Below are positions 36,617 through 45,727 of a DNA stretch of 64,000 nt, piece by piece. The stretch covers positions 2,790,980 to 2,854,979 of the forward strand of contig NZ_CP132360.1 of the NCBI RefSeq assembly GCF_030758955.1, read 5' to 3'. The translations under genes and the position numbers were made by a program. Each line of letters begins with the position of its first letter. Position 1 is the first letter of the stretch. The DNA comes from Agrococcus beijingensis (GTDB lineage: Bacteria > Actinomycetota > Actinomycetes > Actinomycetales > Microbacteriaceae). The notes under the pieces were generated by a model. The model did not search any database. It worked only from the letters and a program-made list of their open reading frames with translations, and had not been told where the DNA came from.

Positions 36617-37033
36617 CTACGAAGACGGCCAGTGGGCTCGAACTTGCTTGGCAATGAGTTCTGTCTTGGCGAGAGGGAGCTCTTCAACGGGACCCCATTC
36701 GGTGCCGCCAGAGTCCAGGGTTCCTGCGACGTGGAAGTGAACGTGCCTGATCGACTGGCTTGCGGCCTCACCGTTGTTCTGCCAGACGGAGATACCTGGA
36801 CGCTGGTAAGCGGCATCGATAGCCGTCGCTGCGTTCCTTACCTCGACCATCAGCGCCGCACACTCATCATCTGTCAAGTCGAGAATGGTCTCTCTGTGCC
36901 TGGTAGGGATGACGAGAAGGTGCGGTTTCCCACGCTGTTCCTGCGTAACCATAACCGCTGTCAACGTGTTCCTTGTTACGAAGGTGAACGGTCGACTTCC
37001 TTTGAGGTAGGCGCAGAACGGGTCAAGTCCCAA
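36617..37033 (-). CDS. HIT family hydrolase, possibly with replaced N-terminus
   Basis: A 138-residue HIT protein. The nucleotide-binding part has HLLVIPTRHRETILDL, GISVWQNNGEAASQSI and the histidine triad HVHFHV. Family members of this group begin with a CxxC-like CPFCAYL; here it is DPFCAYLKG. The upstream bases, including the TTG start at 37033, lie in the 40-bp repeat 37020-37059. So the original first codons were probably cut off by a mobile-element end and a new start recruited. Function may survive. Confidence 0.78.
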   Translation of the reverse strand: MGLDPFCAYLKGSRPFTFVTRNTLTAVMVTQEQRGKPHLLVIPTRHRETILDLTDDECAALMVEVRNAATAIDAAYQRPGISVWQNNGEAASQSIRHVHFHVAGTLDSGGTEWGPVEELPLAKTELIAKQVRAHWPSS

Positions 37034-37059
37034 GTAGTGGTGTAGCGGTGGTCCTTCGT
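37020..37059 (-). repeat. 40-bp repeat C (transposon-end-like), identical to 26832-26871 inverted
   Basis: Perfect 40-bp match to repeat B on the opposite strand. It overlaps the HIT gene start and lies 44 bases from the 3' end of tRNA-Ser. Confidence 0.85.
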
Positions 37060-37093
37060 GTCGCGACTCAGGTGAGACCTATGTCGCGACTCA
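37059..37093. repeat. 12-bp direct repeat, IS481-end-like remnant
   Basis: TGTCGCGACTCA occurs at 37059-37070 and 37082-37093. Spaced TGTCGCGACTCA-type repeats recall the ends of IS481-family elements in actinobacteria; no transposase is present. It directly abuts repeat C. Confidence 0.5.
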
Positions 37094-37102
37094 TCACAAG
37101 AG

Positions 37103-37187
37103 CGGAGGATGGGGGATTCGAACCCCCGAGGGCTTGCACCCAACACGCTTTCCAAGCGTGCGCCATAGGCCACTAGGCGAATCCTCC
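37103..37187 (-). tRNA. tRNA-Ser (GGA anticodon)
   Basis: On the minus strand the acceptor arms GGAGGAT and ATCCTCC pair; the anticodon stem-loop is CACGC-TTGGAAA-GCGTG giving anticodon GGA; a long variable arm follows and the T-arm is GGGGGTTCGAATCCCCC. The 85-nt length fits a class II serine tRNA without encoded CCA. The island ends at its 3' side. Confidence 0.95.
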
Positions 37188-37231
37188 GTGCTGACCGCGA
37201 ACGGTCAACCCTGCGATTCTAGCGGAGCCGA

Positions 37232-37265
37232 CGAGGGGGCGAGGACCGCAGTCCCCGCCCCCTCG
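37232..37265 (-). terminator. Terminator of the subtilase gene
   Basis: CGAGGGGGCG (37232-37241) pairs with CGCCCCCTCG (37256-37265), with inner GGAC/GTCC pairs. It follows the stop codon at 37278 on the minus strand by 12 bases. Confidence 0.8.
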
Positions 37266-37277
37266 CTCATGCTGCCG

Positions 37278-40200
37278 CTACGGGCAGATCGCGTACTGCG
37301 CGACCTGCGCCGACAGCGTTGCCTCGCTGCCGAGCAGGAACACCCGCGGCTGGTCGAGCCGCAGGCTCTCCGTCACCACAGCCGAGTCCACGCACGACGA
37401 GCGCGCCAGGTACAGCGGCGAGCCCTCGGCTGCCGCGAGCGCCGAAGCGGCCAGGGCGTCCGGGAACTTCTCACCGCTGGCGATGTACATCGCCGGCACC
37501 GGAGCATCGAACATCGCCCGGTTGACGAGCACCGCGGTGTCGAACCGGTCAGAGCCGGCGAACCGGTTGACCGTCAGCCCCGCGTTGTCGAACGAGAGCT
37601 CGATGCCGTTCGACATCGAGGCCTGGTCGCCCATCAGGTACGTCGTGCCGACACCAAGGCTGTCGAGCTGCGCCATCGTCGCGTCGTCCGCGCCGCCGGA
37701 CAGGCCGTCGACGAGGATGATCGGCGCATCGATGGAGCCGGCCGCAGCGCCCGCCGACAGTGCGTCGGGGTAGTTGCGTCCGGTGGCGATGAACGCCGAT
37801 GCGGCGGAGTCGAAGGCGTAGTCGGCGATGAGACGGCTCGTCTCATACCGGTCTGCGCCCGCGACGCGGTCGACGGTGGTCGCCATGGGCTCGAGCGCGT
37901 CCGCGACCGCGGCCGACAGCGTGGGCTCTCCACCCACGATGACGACGCGCTCGGGCGCGAGTCGCTCGATCTCCGCTGCGACCGCTCCGTTCAGGCCCCA
38001 GCTCGGCGTGAGCAGCAGCGGGCCGCCCTCGTGCGCAGCGGCGGGACCGGCAGCCAGGCCGTCGGGGAAGTTCTCGCCGCTGGCCACGTAGACGACGGGA
38101 GCGCCATCCGGGTAGCCCTGCTGCGAGATCTCGACCGCGGTCTCGTACCGGTCGTCGCCGGCGAGCCGGTCGGGCGCCGGCATCGTGACGTCGCCGGTCG
38201 TCACGCGCACGATGGTGCGAACGTCCGTGCCGGTGTACTCGATGATGCCGAGGTACTCGGAGTCGACGTCCAGGCCGTTCCACTTGGCCGAGTACGTGAA
38301 CTCCTCGCCGATGGCGGCGTCGACCGAAGACGGCTCCGCGCGGAACGAGCCCTGCTGCTGACCGTCGCCGACACCGACGTGGTCGAGCGTGAAGGTCGCC
38401 GGCGCGCCGGCCTCACCCGTGGCGAAGACGTCGACGAAGGCGATGTAGTCGCCCGCGACCGGTGCCTCGATGAGGAGCTCCTCATCGGCGGAGCCGGTGG
38501 CCGCCAGGAACCGCTGGACGGGCTGTCCCTGCGCGTTCAGCCGGTAGACGTCCAGGTCGAGGTCGGCGGTGTCATCGGCTGCGTCGAGCGACATGTAGTG
38601 CACCAGCTCGCCTGCGGCGACCGTGAACGCGTACTCGAAGAAGTCGCCGGTGTCGCCACCGTCAGCGCCCAGCTGGGCGAACGGAGCCAGGCCGTTGGCG
38701 TCGAGGCCGATCTGGCCGTCGATGCCGGAGACAGCCGTGATCGGCGTCTCGCCGACGGTGCCCATGCCCTCGACCCAGGTGGGAGCCGCGACCGCGACCG
38801 GCTGCACCGCGAGGGGCGACCGGACGGTGTGCTCTGCGCTGGTCCAGGTGAGGAAGCCCGACGACCAGGCGCCGAGCGGGGCACCGGCGGTCGTGAACGT
38901 CACGGAGTAGTCGAGCGACTGCCCGGCCTCCGTGAACACCAGCGAAGCGGGCGACACGTCGACCGTGACACCCGGGACGCCCTCGACGGACGGCGCGTAC
39001 GTGCCGGCCTCGAGTGCCGTGACCGTGCGCGTCACCGTCTGGGTGCCCGCGAGCGAGCCGATCCCGATCGAGGCGATGTTCAGGTCGCTGGCGTCGATCG
39101 GGCTGCCCACCCACTCGTCGGGCAGGATGTAGCCGAGCCCGCGGAGGTAGCCGTACCAGTCGGCCGTGCCGTTCTCGTAGATGAGTCCGGCGTCCAGCAT
39201 CGACTGCGTGTTCACGAAGCCCGCGCCCTGCGCCCAGACGTCCGTCGAGCGGGTGCCGTCGAGGTTGCGGGTGTCGGTGGCGGTCGTCATGAGCGCTGAC
39301 TTGACCTCTGCCGGCGACGCGTTCGGGTGCGCACCGAGGTAGATCGCGCCGAGGCCGGCCACGTGCGGTGCCGCCATCGACGTGCCCGAGAGCAGCTCGA
39401 AGCTCGGCGCGCCGTCAGCGGGGTTGGGGCCGGCGGCGATGATGCCGACTCCGGGTGCTGCGACGTCGGGCTTCAGGATGTCGCTGCCCTCTGCCTGCAC
39501 CGGACCGCGGGAGGAGAAGCCGGCGACCACGGGGGCGACGGTCTCGATGCCCGAGATGTTGGTGGGAGCGAACGACACGACCGTGGTGCCGTCGGCGGCT
39601 GCGAGCAGCTCGTCGCGGTACTCGGCGTCGACGTGGATCGTCGGGACCGCGTGGTCGTCGAGGTCGATCGAGCCGGGCGTCACGTTGACGACCACCGCGC
39701 CGACGCCGCCGGCGTCGGCGACGACCTGCGACTTCTCCGCACGCGCGTTCACGCCTCGGTCGCAGAGCACGATCTTGTCCAGGGCCTGCGCCGCGTCGAG
39801 GGTGCCGATCTGGCAGAGCGCCGCGTCGGCCGCGGTCGCGCCGGCTGCGGGGATGTCGCCCGCGTAGACGAAGGGCCCGCTGATGGTCTCGGCGCCCTCG
39901 CCCATGGGCACGGTCACCGACCCGCCGGGGATGAGCACGTCGTTCGGCAGGATGACCGTCGCCTCGTAGTTCGGCACGCTCGCCGCGGCGACCGTCGTGT
40001 ACCAAGGGGCGGCGTGGTCGAGCGTCGAGGCGCCCGGGCCGGAGTTGCCGGCCGAGACCGACACGAAGACGCCGGCAGCCGCCGCGCCCAGGAACGCGAT
40101 GTCGTCGGCCGAGACGACCGAGGTCGCCGCGCCGCCGCCGATCGAGAAGTTGATCACGTCGACGCCGTCGATGACAGCCTGCTCGATCGCCTGCACCGAG

Positions 40201-41219
40201 TCGCTGTTCGCGCAGCCGTCGTCGGTGGTCACTGCCGGGTCGGGCCCGGACCAGCAGACCTTGTACGCGGCGATGCGCGCCTCGGGCGCGACGCCGGACA
40301 TGGTGCCGAGGTCGGCGCCGCCCGGGGAGGCCACGGGCACGTCGGCGTTGCCGGCGGCCGTGGAGGCGGTGTGGGAGCCGTGGCCGTCGCCGTCGCGCGG
40401 CGAGAGGTACTCGCCGGGGATCTGGGTCTCGGTGCCGATGCGAGCCTGGCCGAAGCCGTCGACGTAGTAGCGCGCGGAGACGATCTTCGTCGAGCAGTCG
40501 TCAGCCGTGAACTGGGCGCCCGTCTCGCAGAAGCCGGTGAAGGTGTTGCCGTCGCCCTTCTCGAAGATGATGTCGGTGCCGCTGCGGTAGGGCTCCGTGC
40601 CGGCCGTCGTGCCCAGCGGGTCGCCCGCGAACAGCGGGTTCTCCGGGGCGATGCCCGTGTCGAGCACACCGACGACGACGCCCTCGCCGGCGGCGTCGAC
40701 GCCGCCGACCTGCGCCCAGAGGCCCTCGAGGTCGAGGTACTCGTTGGCGGGGCTCGCCTGGATCTGCTGGATCTCGTCCGGGAAGACGTGCGAGACGCGG
40801 GAGTCGCGGACGAGCTCGAACGCCTGCTCCGCCGAGAGGTCGGCGATGAAGCCGTTCATCGTGACGGTCAGGCGCGACTCGATCTGCGCACCGATCGACG
40901 AGGCGACCTCGGTCTGGCCGGCCTCGAGGTATGCCGAGTAGGCATCGGCAGCGGCGGAGTCGACGTCGATGTCGTCAGAGCCGAGCGGAGCGGTGCGAGC
41001 CAGGTTGGGCAGCCCGCCGCGGTAGGTCGCCATCGGGTCGTCATCCAGGACGACGATGTAGCGGCCGTCGTCGAAGCCGCTGGTGTCGATCGGTGGTTGA
41101 ACCGGCGCCGCGCTCGCAGATGCCGCACCAAGCACCGACGCCCCCGCGCTGAGCGCGAGGGCGGTGGTGAGTGCGAGGCCGCTGCGAAGGCGTGCACGCT
41201 TCGTGAAGAGTGTGCTCAC
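37278..41219 (-). CDS. Secreted subtilisin-like protease (S8) with three cell-wall-binding repeats
   Basis: A 1313-residue protein from GTG 41219 (AAGGA upstream), with signal peptide ending near GAASASAAPVQ. An I9-type propeptide (YIVVLDDDPMATY) is followed by an S8 domain: Asp in VGVLDTGIAP (near 185), His in DGDGHGSHTAS (near 278), Ser in LSGTSMAAPHVAGLG (near 613), with an inserted PA domain (LCDRGVNARAEKSQVVADAG). Fn3-like and pre-peptidase C-terminal-like domains follow. The last 300 residues hold three CW_binding_2 repeats marked RLAGDDRYETAV, RVAGADRYETSR and RFAGSDRFDTAV, which fix it non-covalently to the wall. A plausible nutrient or surface-remodelling protease. Confidence 0.92.
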   Translation of the reverse strand: MSTLFTKRARLRSGLALTTALALSAGASVLGAASASAAPVQPPIDTSGFDDGRYIVVLDDDPMATYRGGLPNLARTAPLGSDDIDVDSAAADAYSAYLEAGQTEVASSIGAQIESRLTVTMNGFIADLSAEQAFELVRDSRVSHVFPDEIQQIQASPANEYLDLEGLWAQVGGVDAAGEGVVVGVLDTGIAPENPLFAGDPLGTTAGTEPYRSGTDIIFEKGDGNTFTGFCETGAQFTADDCSTKIVSARYYVDGFGQARIGTETQIPGEYLSPRDGDGHGSHTASTAAGNADVPVASPGGADLGTMSGVAPEARIAAYKVCWSGPDPAVTTDDGCANSDSVQAIEQAVIDGVDVINFSIGGGAATSVVSADDIAFLGAAAAGVFVSVSAGNSGPGASTLDHAAPWYTTVAAASVPNYEATVILPNDVLIPGGSVTVPMGEGAETISGPFVYAGDIPAAGATAADAALCQIGTLDAAQALDKIVLCDRGVNARAEKSQVVADAGGVGAVVVNVTPGSIDLDDHAVPTIHVDAEYRDELLAAADGTTVVSFAPTNISGIETVAPVVAGFSSRGPVQAEGSDILKPDVAAPGVGIIAAGPNPADGAPSFELLSGTSMAAPHVAGLGAIYLGAHPNASPAEVKSALMTTATDTRNLDGTRSTDVWAQGAGFVNTQSMLDAGLIYENGTADWYGYLRGLGYILPDEWVGSPIDASDLNIASIGIGSLAGTQTVTRTVTALEAGTYAPSVEGVPGVTVDVSPASLVFTEAGQSLDYSVTFTTAGAPLGAWSSGFLTWTSAEHTVRSPLAVQPVAVAAPTWVEGMGTVGETPITAVSGIDGQIGLDANGLAPFAQLGADGGDTGDFFEYAFTVAAGELVHYMSLDAADDTADLDLDVYRLNAQGQPVQRFLAATGSADEELLIEAPVAGDYIAFVDVFATGEAGAPATFTLDHVGVGDGQQQGSFRAEPSSVDAAIGEEFTYSAKWNGLDVDSEYLGIIEYTGTDVRTIVRVTTGDVTMPAPDRLAGDDRYETAVEISQQGYPDGAPVVYVASGENFPDGLAAGPAAAHEGGPLLLTPSWGLNGAVAAEIERLAPERVVIVGGEPTLSAAVADALEPMATTVDRVAGADRYETSRLIADYAFDSAASAFIATGRNYPDALSAGAAAGSIDAPIILVDGLSGGADDATMAQLDSLGVGTTYLMGDQASMSNGIELSFDNAGLTVNRFAGSDRFDTAVLVNRAMFDAPVPAMYIASGEKFPDALAASALAAAEGSPLYLARSSCVDSAVVTESLRLDQPRVFLLGSEATLSAQVAQYAICP

Positions 41220-41360
41220 TGTGATCCTTCGTTCAGGACGAAGCCCCCGACCTCGGGGGCAGATGTGGTCAAAACTAAGGGTGCGCAAAGGCAGAGGAAA
41301 GGGTGCAGGTCAAGCGTTATCGTTTCGTGACCTCAGGATGAGGCGTACTAGCCTGAAGCG

Positions 41361-43469
41361 GTGCCGACCCGAATCGTCATCGCTTCCCCCGAAGGCCACG
41401 CCGGCAAGTCGATCGTCGCTCTCGGGCTCGTCGACGCGCTGAGCCGCCGCGTCGAGAAGGTCGGCGTCTTCCGGCCGATCGCGCGGTCGGCAGCCGAGCC
41501 CGATCGCGTGCTCGAGATGCTGCTCGCGCACGACGCGGTCGACCTCGCGTACGACGACGCGATCGGCACCACCTACGCCGCCGTCCACGAGGACGCCGAG
41601 GCGGCGCTCGCCACGATCGTCGACCGCTACCACCGCATCGACGAGCGCTTCGACGCGATCGTGATCGTCGGCTCCGACTACACCGATGTCGGCAGCCCCA
41701 CCGAGCTCGGCTTCAACGCGCGGGTCGCCGCAAACCTGGGCGCCGAGGTGCTGCTCGTGCTCGGCGGCCGCGACCCCGAGACCGACGCTCCCCGCACCGC
41801 CGACGAACTGCGGCAGCTGGCGGAGGTCACGACGGCAGAGCTCGTGGGTGCCCACGCATCCATCGCCGGCGTCATCGTCAACCGTGCCGACCCATCCGCC
41901 ATCGACGGCATCCCCGCGGCGATCGCCGATGCCGTGCCGGCGGAGGTGCCGGTCTGGTCGATCCCGGAGGATGCGCTGCTCAGCGCCCCGAGCGTCGGCA
42001 CGCTCTTCGCCGCCACCGACGCGCAGCTCGTGCGGGGCGACGCCGAACTGCTGTCGCGCGAGTCGCTCGGCACGGTCGTCGCCGGCATGTCGATGGAGCA
42101 CGTGCTCGAGCGCCTCATCGAGGGCGGCATCCTCGTCACCCCGGGCGACCGCTCCGACGTGGTGGTCGGCACGATCCTCGCGCAGCGCTCCGAGACCTTC
42201 CCGACGCTGGCGGGCATCATCCTGAACGGCGGCTTCGACCTGCACCCCGCGGTGCAGCGGCTGCTCGACGGCCTCGATCTCGCCCTGCCCATCGGCGTCA
42301 GCCCGCACGGCACCTACGAGACCGCGCGCCGCGTCGCCACCACCCGCGGCTCGCTGGTCGACGGCACGCAGCGCAAGCGCGACACGGCGCTCGCCCTGTT
42401 CGAGCAGCACGTCGACGCCGACGCGCTGCTCGAGCGGCTCGCGGTCGCGACCACCGACGTCGTCACGCCGCTCATCTTCGAGCACAGCCTGATCGAGCGC
42501 GCCCGCACCGACGTGCGCCACATCGTGCTGCCCGAGGGCGACGACGACCGCATCCTGCAGGCGGCCTCGACCGTGCTCGCGCGCGGCATCGCGCGGCTGA
42601 CGATCCTCGGCGACGAGCAGGCGATCCGTCGCCGCGCGGCCGGCCTCGGCCTCGACCTGGCCGACGCGCGCATCGTCGCGACCGACGACGCCGAGCTGCG
42701 CCCGAAGTACGCGGCCGAGTACCAGCGGCTGCGGGCCCACAAGGGCGTCACGCACGAGCAGGCCATGGAGCGGCTGCTCGACGTCAGCTACTTCGGCACG
42801 CTCATGGTGCACACCGGCGACGCCGACGGCATGGTCTCGGGGGCCGCGCACACGACCGCGCACACCATCAAGCCCTCCTTCGAGACCATCAAGACGAAGC
42901 CGGGCGTCTCGGTCGTCTCGAGCGTGTTCCTGATGGCGCTCGCCGATCGGGTGCTCGTCTACGGCGACTGCGCGGTGATCCCGGAGCCGACCGTCGAGGA
43001 GCTCGCCGACATCGCCGTCTCGTCGGCGCAGACCGCTCGTGACTTCGGCATCGAGCCGCGGGTGGCGATGCTGTCGTACTCGACCGGCGAGTCGGGCACG
43101 GGCGCCGAGGTCGACCGGGTGCGCGCGGCGACGGAGCTCGTGCGCGAGCGGGCTCCCGAGCTGCCGGTGGAGGGGCCGATCCAGTACGACGCGGCAGCGG
43201 ATGCGGCGGTCGCCTCCAAGAAGATGCCCGGTTCGGCGGTGGCCGGCAGGGCGACGGTGTTCGTGTTCCCCGACCTGAACACCGGCAACAACACCTACAA
43301 GGCCGTGCAGCGCTCGGCCGGCGCGCTCGCGATCGGGCCGGTGCTGCAGGGGCTCAACAAGCCCGTGAACGACCTGTCGCGGGGAGCGCTGGTCGGCGAC
43401 ATCGTCAACACCATCGCCATCACCGCCATCCAGGCGCAGGGCGCTGCCGGCACTGGAGGCACCGCATGA
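41361..43469 (+). CDS. pta: Phosphate acetyltransferase, long form
   Basis: A 702-residue Pta. The N-terminal P-loop-like domain begins PTRIVIASPEGHAGKSIVAL (dethiobiotin-synthetase-like), the middle is a DRTGG domain (LGTVVAGMSMEHVLERLIEG), and the C-terminal PTA_PTB domain contains HIVLPEGDDDRIL, DADGMVSGAAHTTAHTIKP and FPDLNTGNNTYKAVQR. It converts acetyl-CoA and phosphate to acetyl phosphate. GTG 41361; four-base overlap with ackA. Confidence 0.95.
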   Translation: MPTRIVIASPEGHAGKSIVALGLVDALSRRVEKVGVFRPIARSAAEPDRVLEMLLAHDAVDLAYDDAIGTTYAAVHEDAEAALATIVDRYHRIDERFDAIVIVGSDYTDVGSPTELGFNARVAANLGAEVLLVLGGRDPETDAPRTADELRQLAEVTTAELVGAHASIAGVIVNRADPSAIDGIPAAIADAVPAEVPVWSIPEDALLSAPSVGTLFAATDAQLVRGDAELLSRESLGTVVAGMSMEHVLERLIEGGILVTPGDRSDVVVGTILAQRSETFPTLAGIILNGGFDLHPAVQRLLDGLDLALPIGVSPHGTYETARRVATTRGSLVDGTQRKRDTALALFEQHVDADALLERLAVATTDVVTPLIFEHSLIERARTDVRHIVLPEGDDDRILQAASTVLARGIARLTILGDEQAIRRRAAGLGLDLADARIVATDDAELRPKYAAEYQRLRAHKGVTHEQAMERLLDVSYFGTLMVHTGDADGMVSGAAHTTAHTIKPSFETIKTKPGVSVVSSVFLMALADRVLVYGDCAVIPEPTVEELADIAVSSAQTARDFGIEPRVAMLSYSTGESGTGAEVDRVRAATELVRERAPELPVEGPIQYDAAADAAVASKKMPGSAVAGRATVFVFPDLNTGNNTYKAVQRSAGALAIGPVLQGLNKPVNDLSRGALVGDIVNTIAITAIQAQGAAGTGGTA

Positions 43470-44659
43470 CCCGCTCGGTCTTCGTCATCAACGCGGGCTC
43501 CTCGAGCCTCAAGTACCAGCTGGTCGACCTCGACTCGGGCGCGGCGCTCGCGAGCGGTCTGATCGAGCGCATCGGCGAGACGACCGGCGAGGCCAAGCAC
43601 GAGCTGCCCGGCCGCCCGAAGGTCGTCGAGCAGCGGGTCATCCCCGACCACGAGAAGGCGTTCGGCTGGGTGCTGCGGCAGCTCGACCAGCACGGGCCCG
43701 CGCTCGACGAGGCCGGCATCATCGGCATCGGCCACCGCGTCGTCCAGGGCGGCGCGCGCTTCGACCGCGCGGTGCTCATCGACGACGACGTCGCGCAGCA
43801 GATCGACGACCTCGCCCCGCTCGCGCCGCTCCACAACCCCGCGAACCTTCAAGGCATTCGCTCTGCCCGTGCCACCTTCATGGGCTACCCACACGTGGCG
43901 GTCTTCGACACCGCGTTCCACCTGACGATCCCGCCCGCCGCGCATCGCTACGCGATCGAGGCGCGCATCGCGGCCGAGCACCGGGTGCGGAAGTACGGCT
44001 TCCATGGCACGAGCCACCAGTACGTCTCGCGGCGGATGGCCGAGCTGCTGGGCCGGCCGCTCGACGAGGTCAACACGATCGTGCTGCACCTGGGCAACGG
44101 CGCCTCGGCCACTGCGGTGCGGGGCGGCCGCAGCATCGAGACGTCGATGGGCATGACGCCGCTCGCGGGCCTCGTCATGGGCACCCGCTCGGGCGATGTC
44201 GACCCCGGCGTGATCTTCCACCTCCACCGGGTCGCGGGGCTCTCGGTCGACGAGATCGACCTGCTGCTCAACAAGCGCTCCGGGCTGCTCGGCATGACCG
44301 GCACCGGCGACATGCGCGACGTGCTGCAGTCGGCCGAGGCGGGCATCCCGCGCGCCGTCGAGGCGCTCGAGGTCGTCGGCCACCGGCTGCGCGGCACCGT
44401 CGGCGCCTACCTCGCGCACCTCGGCCGCACCGACGCGATCGCCTTCACCGCCGGCATCGGCGAGAACGCCGCGAAGGTGCGCGAGGTCGCGCTGGCCGGG
44501 CTCGAAGGGCTCGGCATCGTGCTCGACCCGGAGCGCAACGCCGGTCGCGGCGAGCGCCGCATCTCGGCAGACGGGTCGGCGATCGAGGTGTGGGTCGTGC
44601 CGACCAACGAGGAGCTCGAGATCGCCCGGCAGGTGGCGGCGCTGGTCGACGCCGGCTGA
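43466..44659 (+). CDS. ackA: Acetate kinase
   Basis: A 397-residue acetate kinase: FVINAGSSSLKYQL at the start, VFDTAFHLTIP, RKYGFHGTSHQYVS, HLGNGASATAV, TPLAGLVMGTRSGDVDP and TAGIGENAAKVRE. It makes ATP and acetate from acetyl phosphate. ATG 43466 overlaps the pta stop, the usual pta-ackA pair. Confidence 0.96.
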   Translation: MTRSVFVINAGSSSLKYQLVDLDSGAALASGLIERIGETTGEAKHELPGRPKVVEQRVIPDHEKAFGWVLRQLDQHGPALDEAGIIGIGHRVVQGGARFDRAVLIDDDVAQQIDDLAPLAPLHNPANLQGIRSARATFMGYPHVAVFDTAFHLTIPPAAHRYAIEARIAAEHRVRKYGFHGTSHQYVSRRMAELLGRPLDEVNTIVLHLGNGASATAVRGGRSIETSMGMTPLAGLVMGTRSGDVDPGVIFHLHRVAGLSVDEIDLLLNKRSGLLGMTGTGDMRDVLQSAEAGIPRAVEALEVVGHRLRGTVGAYLAHLGRTDAIAFTAGIGENAAKVREVALAGLEGLGIVLDPERNAGRGERRISADGSAIEVWVVPTNEELEIARQVAALVDAG

Positions 44660-44665
44660 GCCCGG

Positions 44666-45457
44666 TCAGCGCTCGGCGAGCTCGCCGATCGCGAACTGGC
44701 TGAGCTGCTCGGTGGGGAGCGCGTCACCCGAATGCTGCGCGCCGAAGTCGTCGGACGCATCCGTGCCGCAGATCCCGAGGATGCGGTCCGGGCCGCCGGG
44801 GTGCTGCGGGATCCACTCCGTGACGTCGTAGACGGTGCCCTCGATGGCCACCCAGCAGGAGGCGGAGTCATCGTGCTGCGCGACCGTGGCGATCGAGATG
44901 TCCTCACCGCCGGTGGGCGCGGCAGAGGGGGCGCCGGTGGCCTCGGGCGCCGACGCGTCCGGGGTCTGCACCCCGACCCGGTCGCCCCAGGCGGCCGTCG
45001 CGCCGGAGTGGCCGGTGAGCACCGCGATGATCACCGCACCGACCGCGAGCGTCGCGAGCACCGTGCCGACGATCAGCCCGACCACGCCCGTGGGCCGGCG
45101 CACCCGCGCCTGACGGCGCTGCCACAGCCACCACGCGAGCGTCGCGGTGAAGAGGATGCCCGCCGTCGCCAGCAGCCAGTTGCCGAGCTCGGCGTGCTGC
45201 CCGGGGTCGCCGACGCGCAGCGCGAGCGCCTCGCCCGACAGCTTCGCGACCAGCGCGCCGCCGGTCGCCATGCCGAGCATGACGATGACCGGCCAGGCCA
45301 GCACCGTGCGCCAGCGCACGACCACGAGCATCAGCAGCAGGCCCATCGCGCCGAGCGGCAGCAGCACCACGGGCACGTGCACCGCGAGCGGGTGCAGCGG
45401 GAGTCCGGCGAAGAGGTCGAAGGGATTGCCCGTCGCGGCGATCGGCAGCATGCGCAC
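44666..45457 (-). CDS. Membrane protein with C-terminal cytochrome b5-like haem domain
   Basis: A 263-residue protein. Residues 1-150 contain four membrane helices (about 25-47, 53-73, 93-112, 123-147) with His-rich LPLHPLAVHVPVVLLPLGA, resembling the DUF2231 group. After an Ala/Pro linker, residues 185-262 form a cytochrome b5 domain: CWVAIEGTVYDVTEWIPQHP, GGPDRILGICGTDASDDFG and QHSGDAL. The axial haem ligands are His219 (HPGG) and His242. A possible membrane electron carrier; partner unknown. Convergent with ackA. Confidence 0.75.
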   Translation of the reverse strand: MRMLPIAATGNPFDLFAGLPLHPLAVHVPVVLLPLGAMGLLLMLVVVRWRTVLAWPVIVMLGMATGGALVAKLSGEALALRVGDPGQHAELGNWLLATAGILFTATLAWWLWQRRQARVRRPTGVVGLIVGTVLATLAVGAVIIAVLTGHSGATAAWGDRVGVQTPDASAPEATGAPSAAPTGGEDISIATVAQHDDSASCWVAIEGTVYDVTEWIPQHPGGPDRILGICGTDASDDFGAQHSGDALPTEQLSQFAIGELAER

Positions 45458-45509
45458 ACGCTACCGGGCGTGGGTGCGGGGCGGTCCGCGCATTCGGTAC
45501 GATGGATGC

Positions 45510-45598
45510 GGCTCCCCGCGTGGCGCCATCCAGGCCAAATCCCCCAGGTCGGAGACGAAGCAAGGGCAACCGGGCTCTGGCGGGTGCGCGGGGGGTCC
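45510..45598 (+). ncRNA. ffs: Signal recognition particle 4.5S-type RNA
   Basis: About 89 nt. The ends pair (GGCTCCCCGCG with CGCGGGGGGTCC), and the apical region CCAGGTCGGAGACGAAGCAA carries the conserved SRP helix-8 pattern of GGNCGGAAACGAAGCA type. A -10-like TACGAT lies at 45499-45504. ffs just upstream of dnaX is a common actinobacterial arrangement. Exact ends are estimated. Confidence 0.88.
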
Positions 45599-45727
45599 TT
45601 CCCGTCTCTGGGTGCTGCAGGCGCCGTCGATGGATGTGTCCCTCGCGCCCGCTGCCGAAGACCTGCAGTCCCGGTAAGCGTGTGGAGCGCGGCATCGCGC
45701 GTCACCGGCGGCAAGTAGCCTGGGCGC

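Noticed and set aside
37134..41330. Long plus-strand frames over the subtilase gene
   Set aside because: They are shadows of the minus-strand gene, which has the full catalytic triad, a signal peptide and wall-binding repeats.
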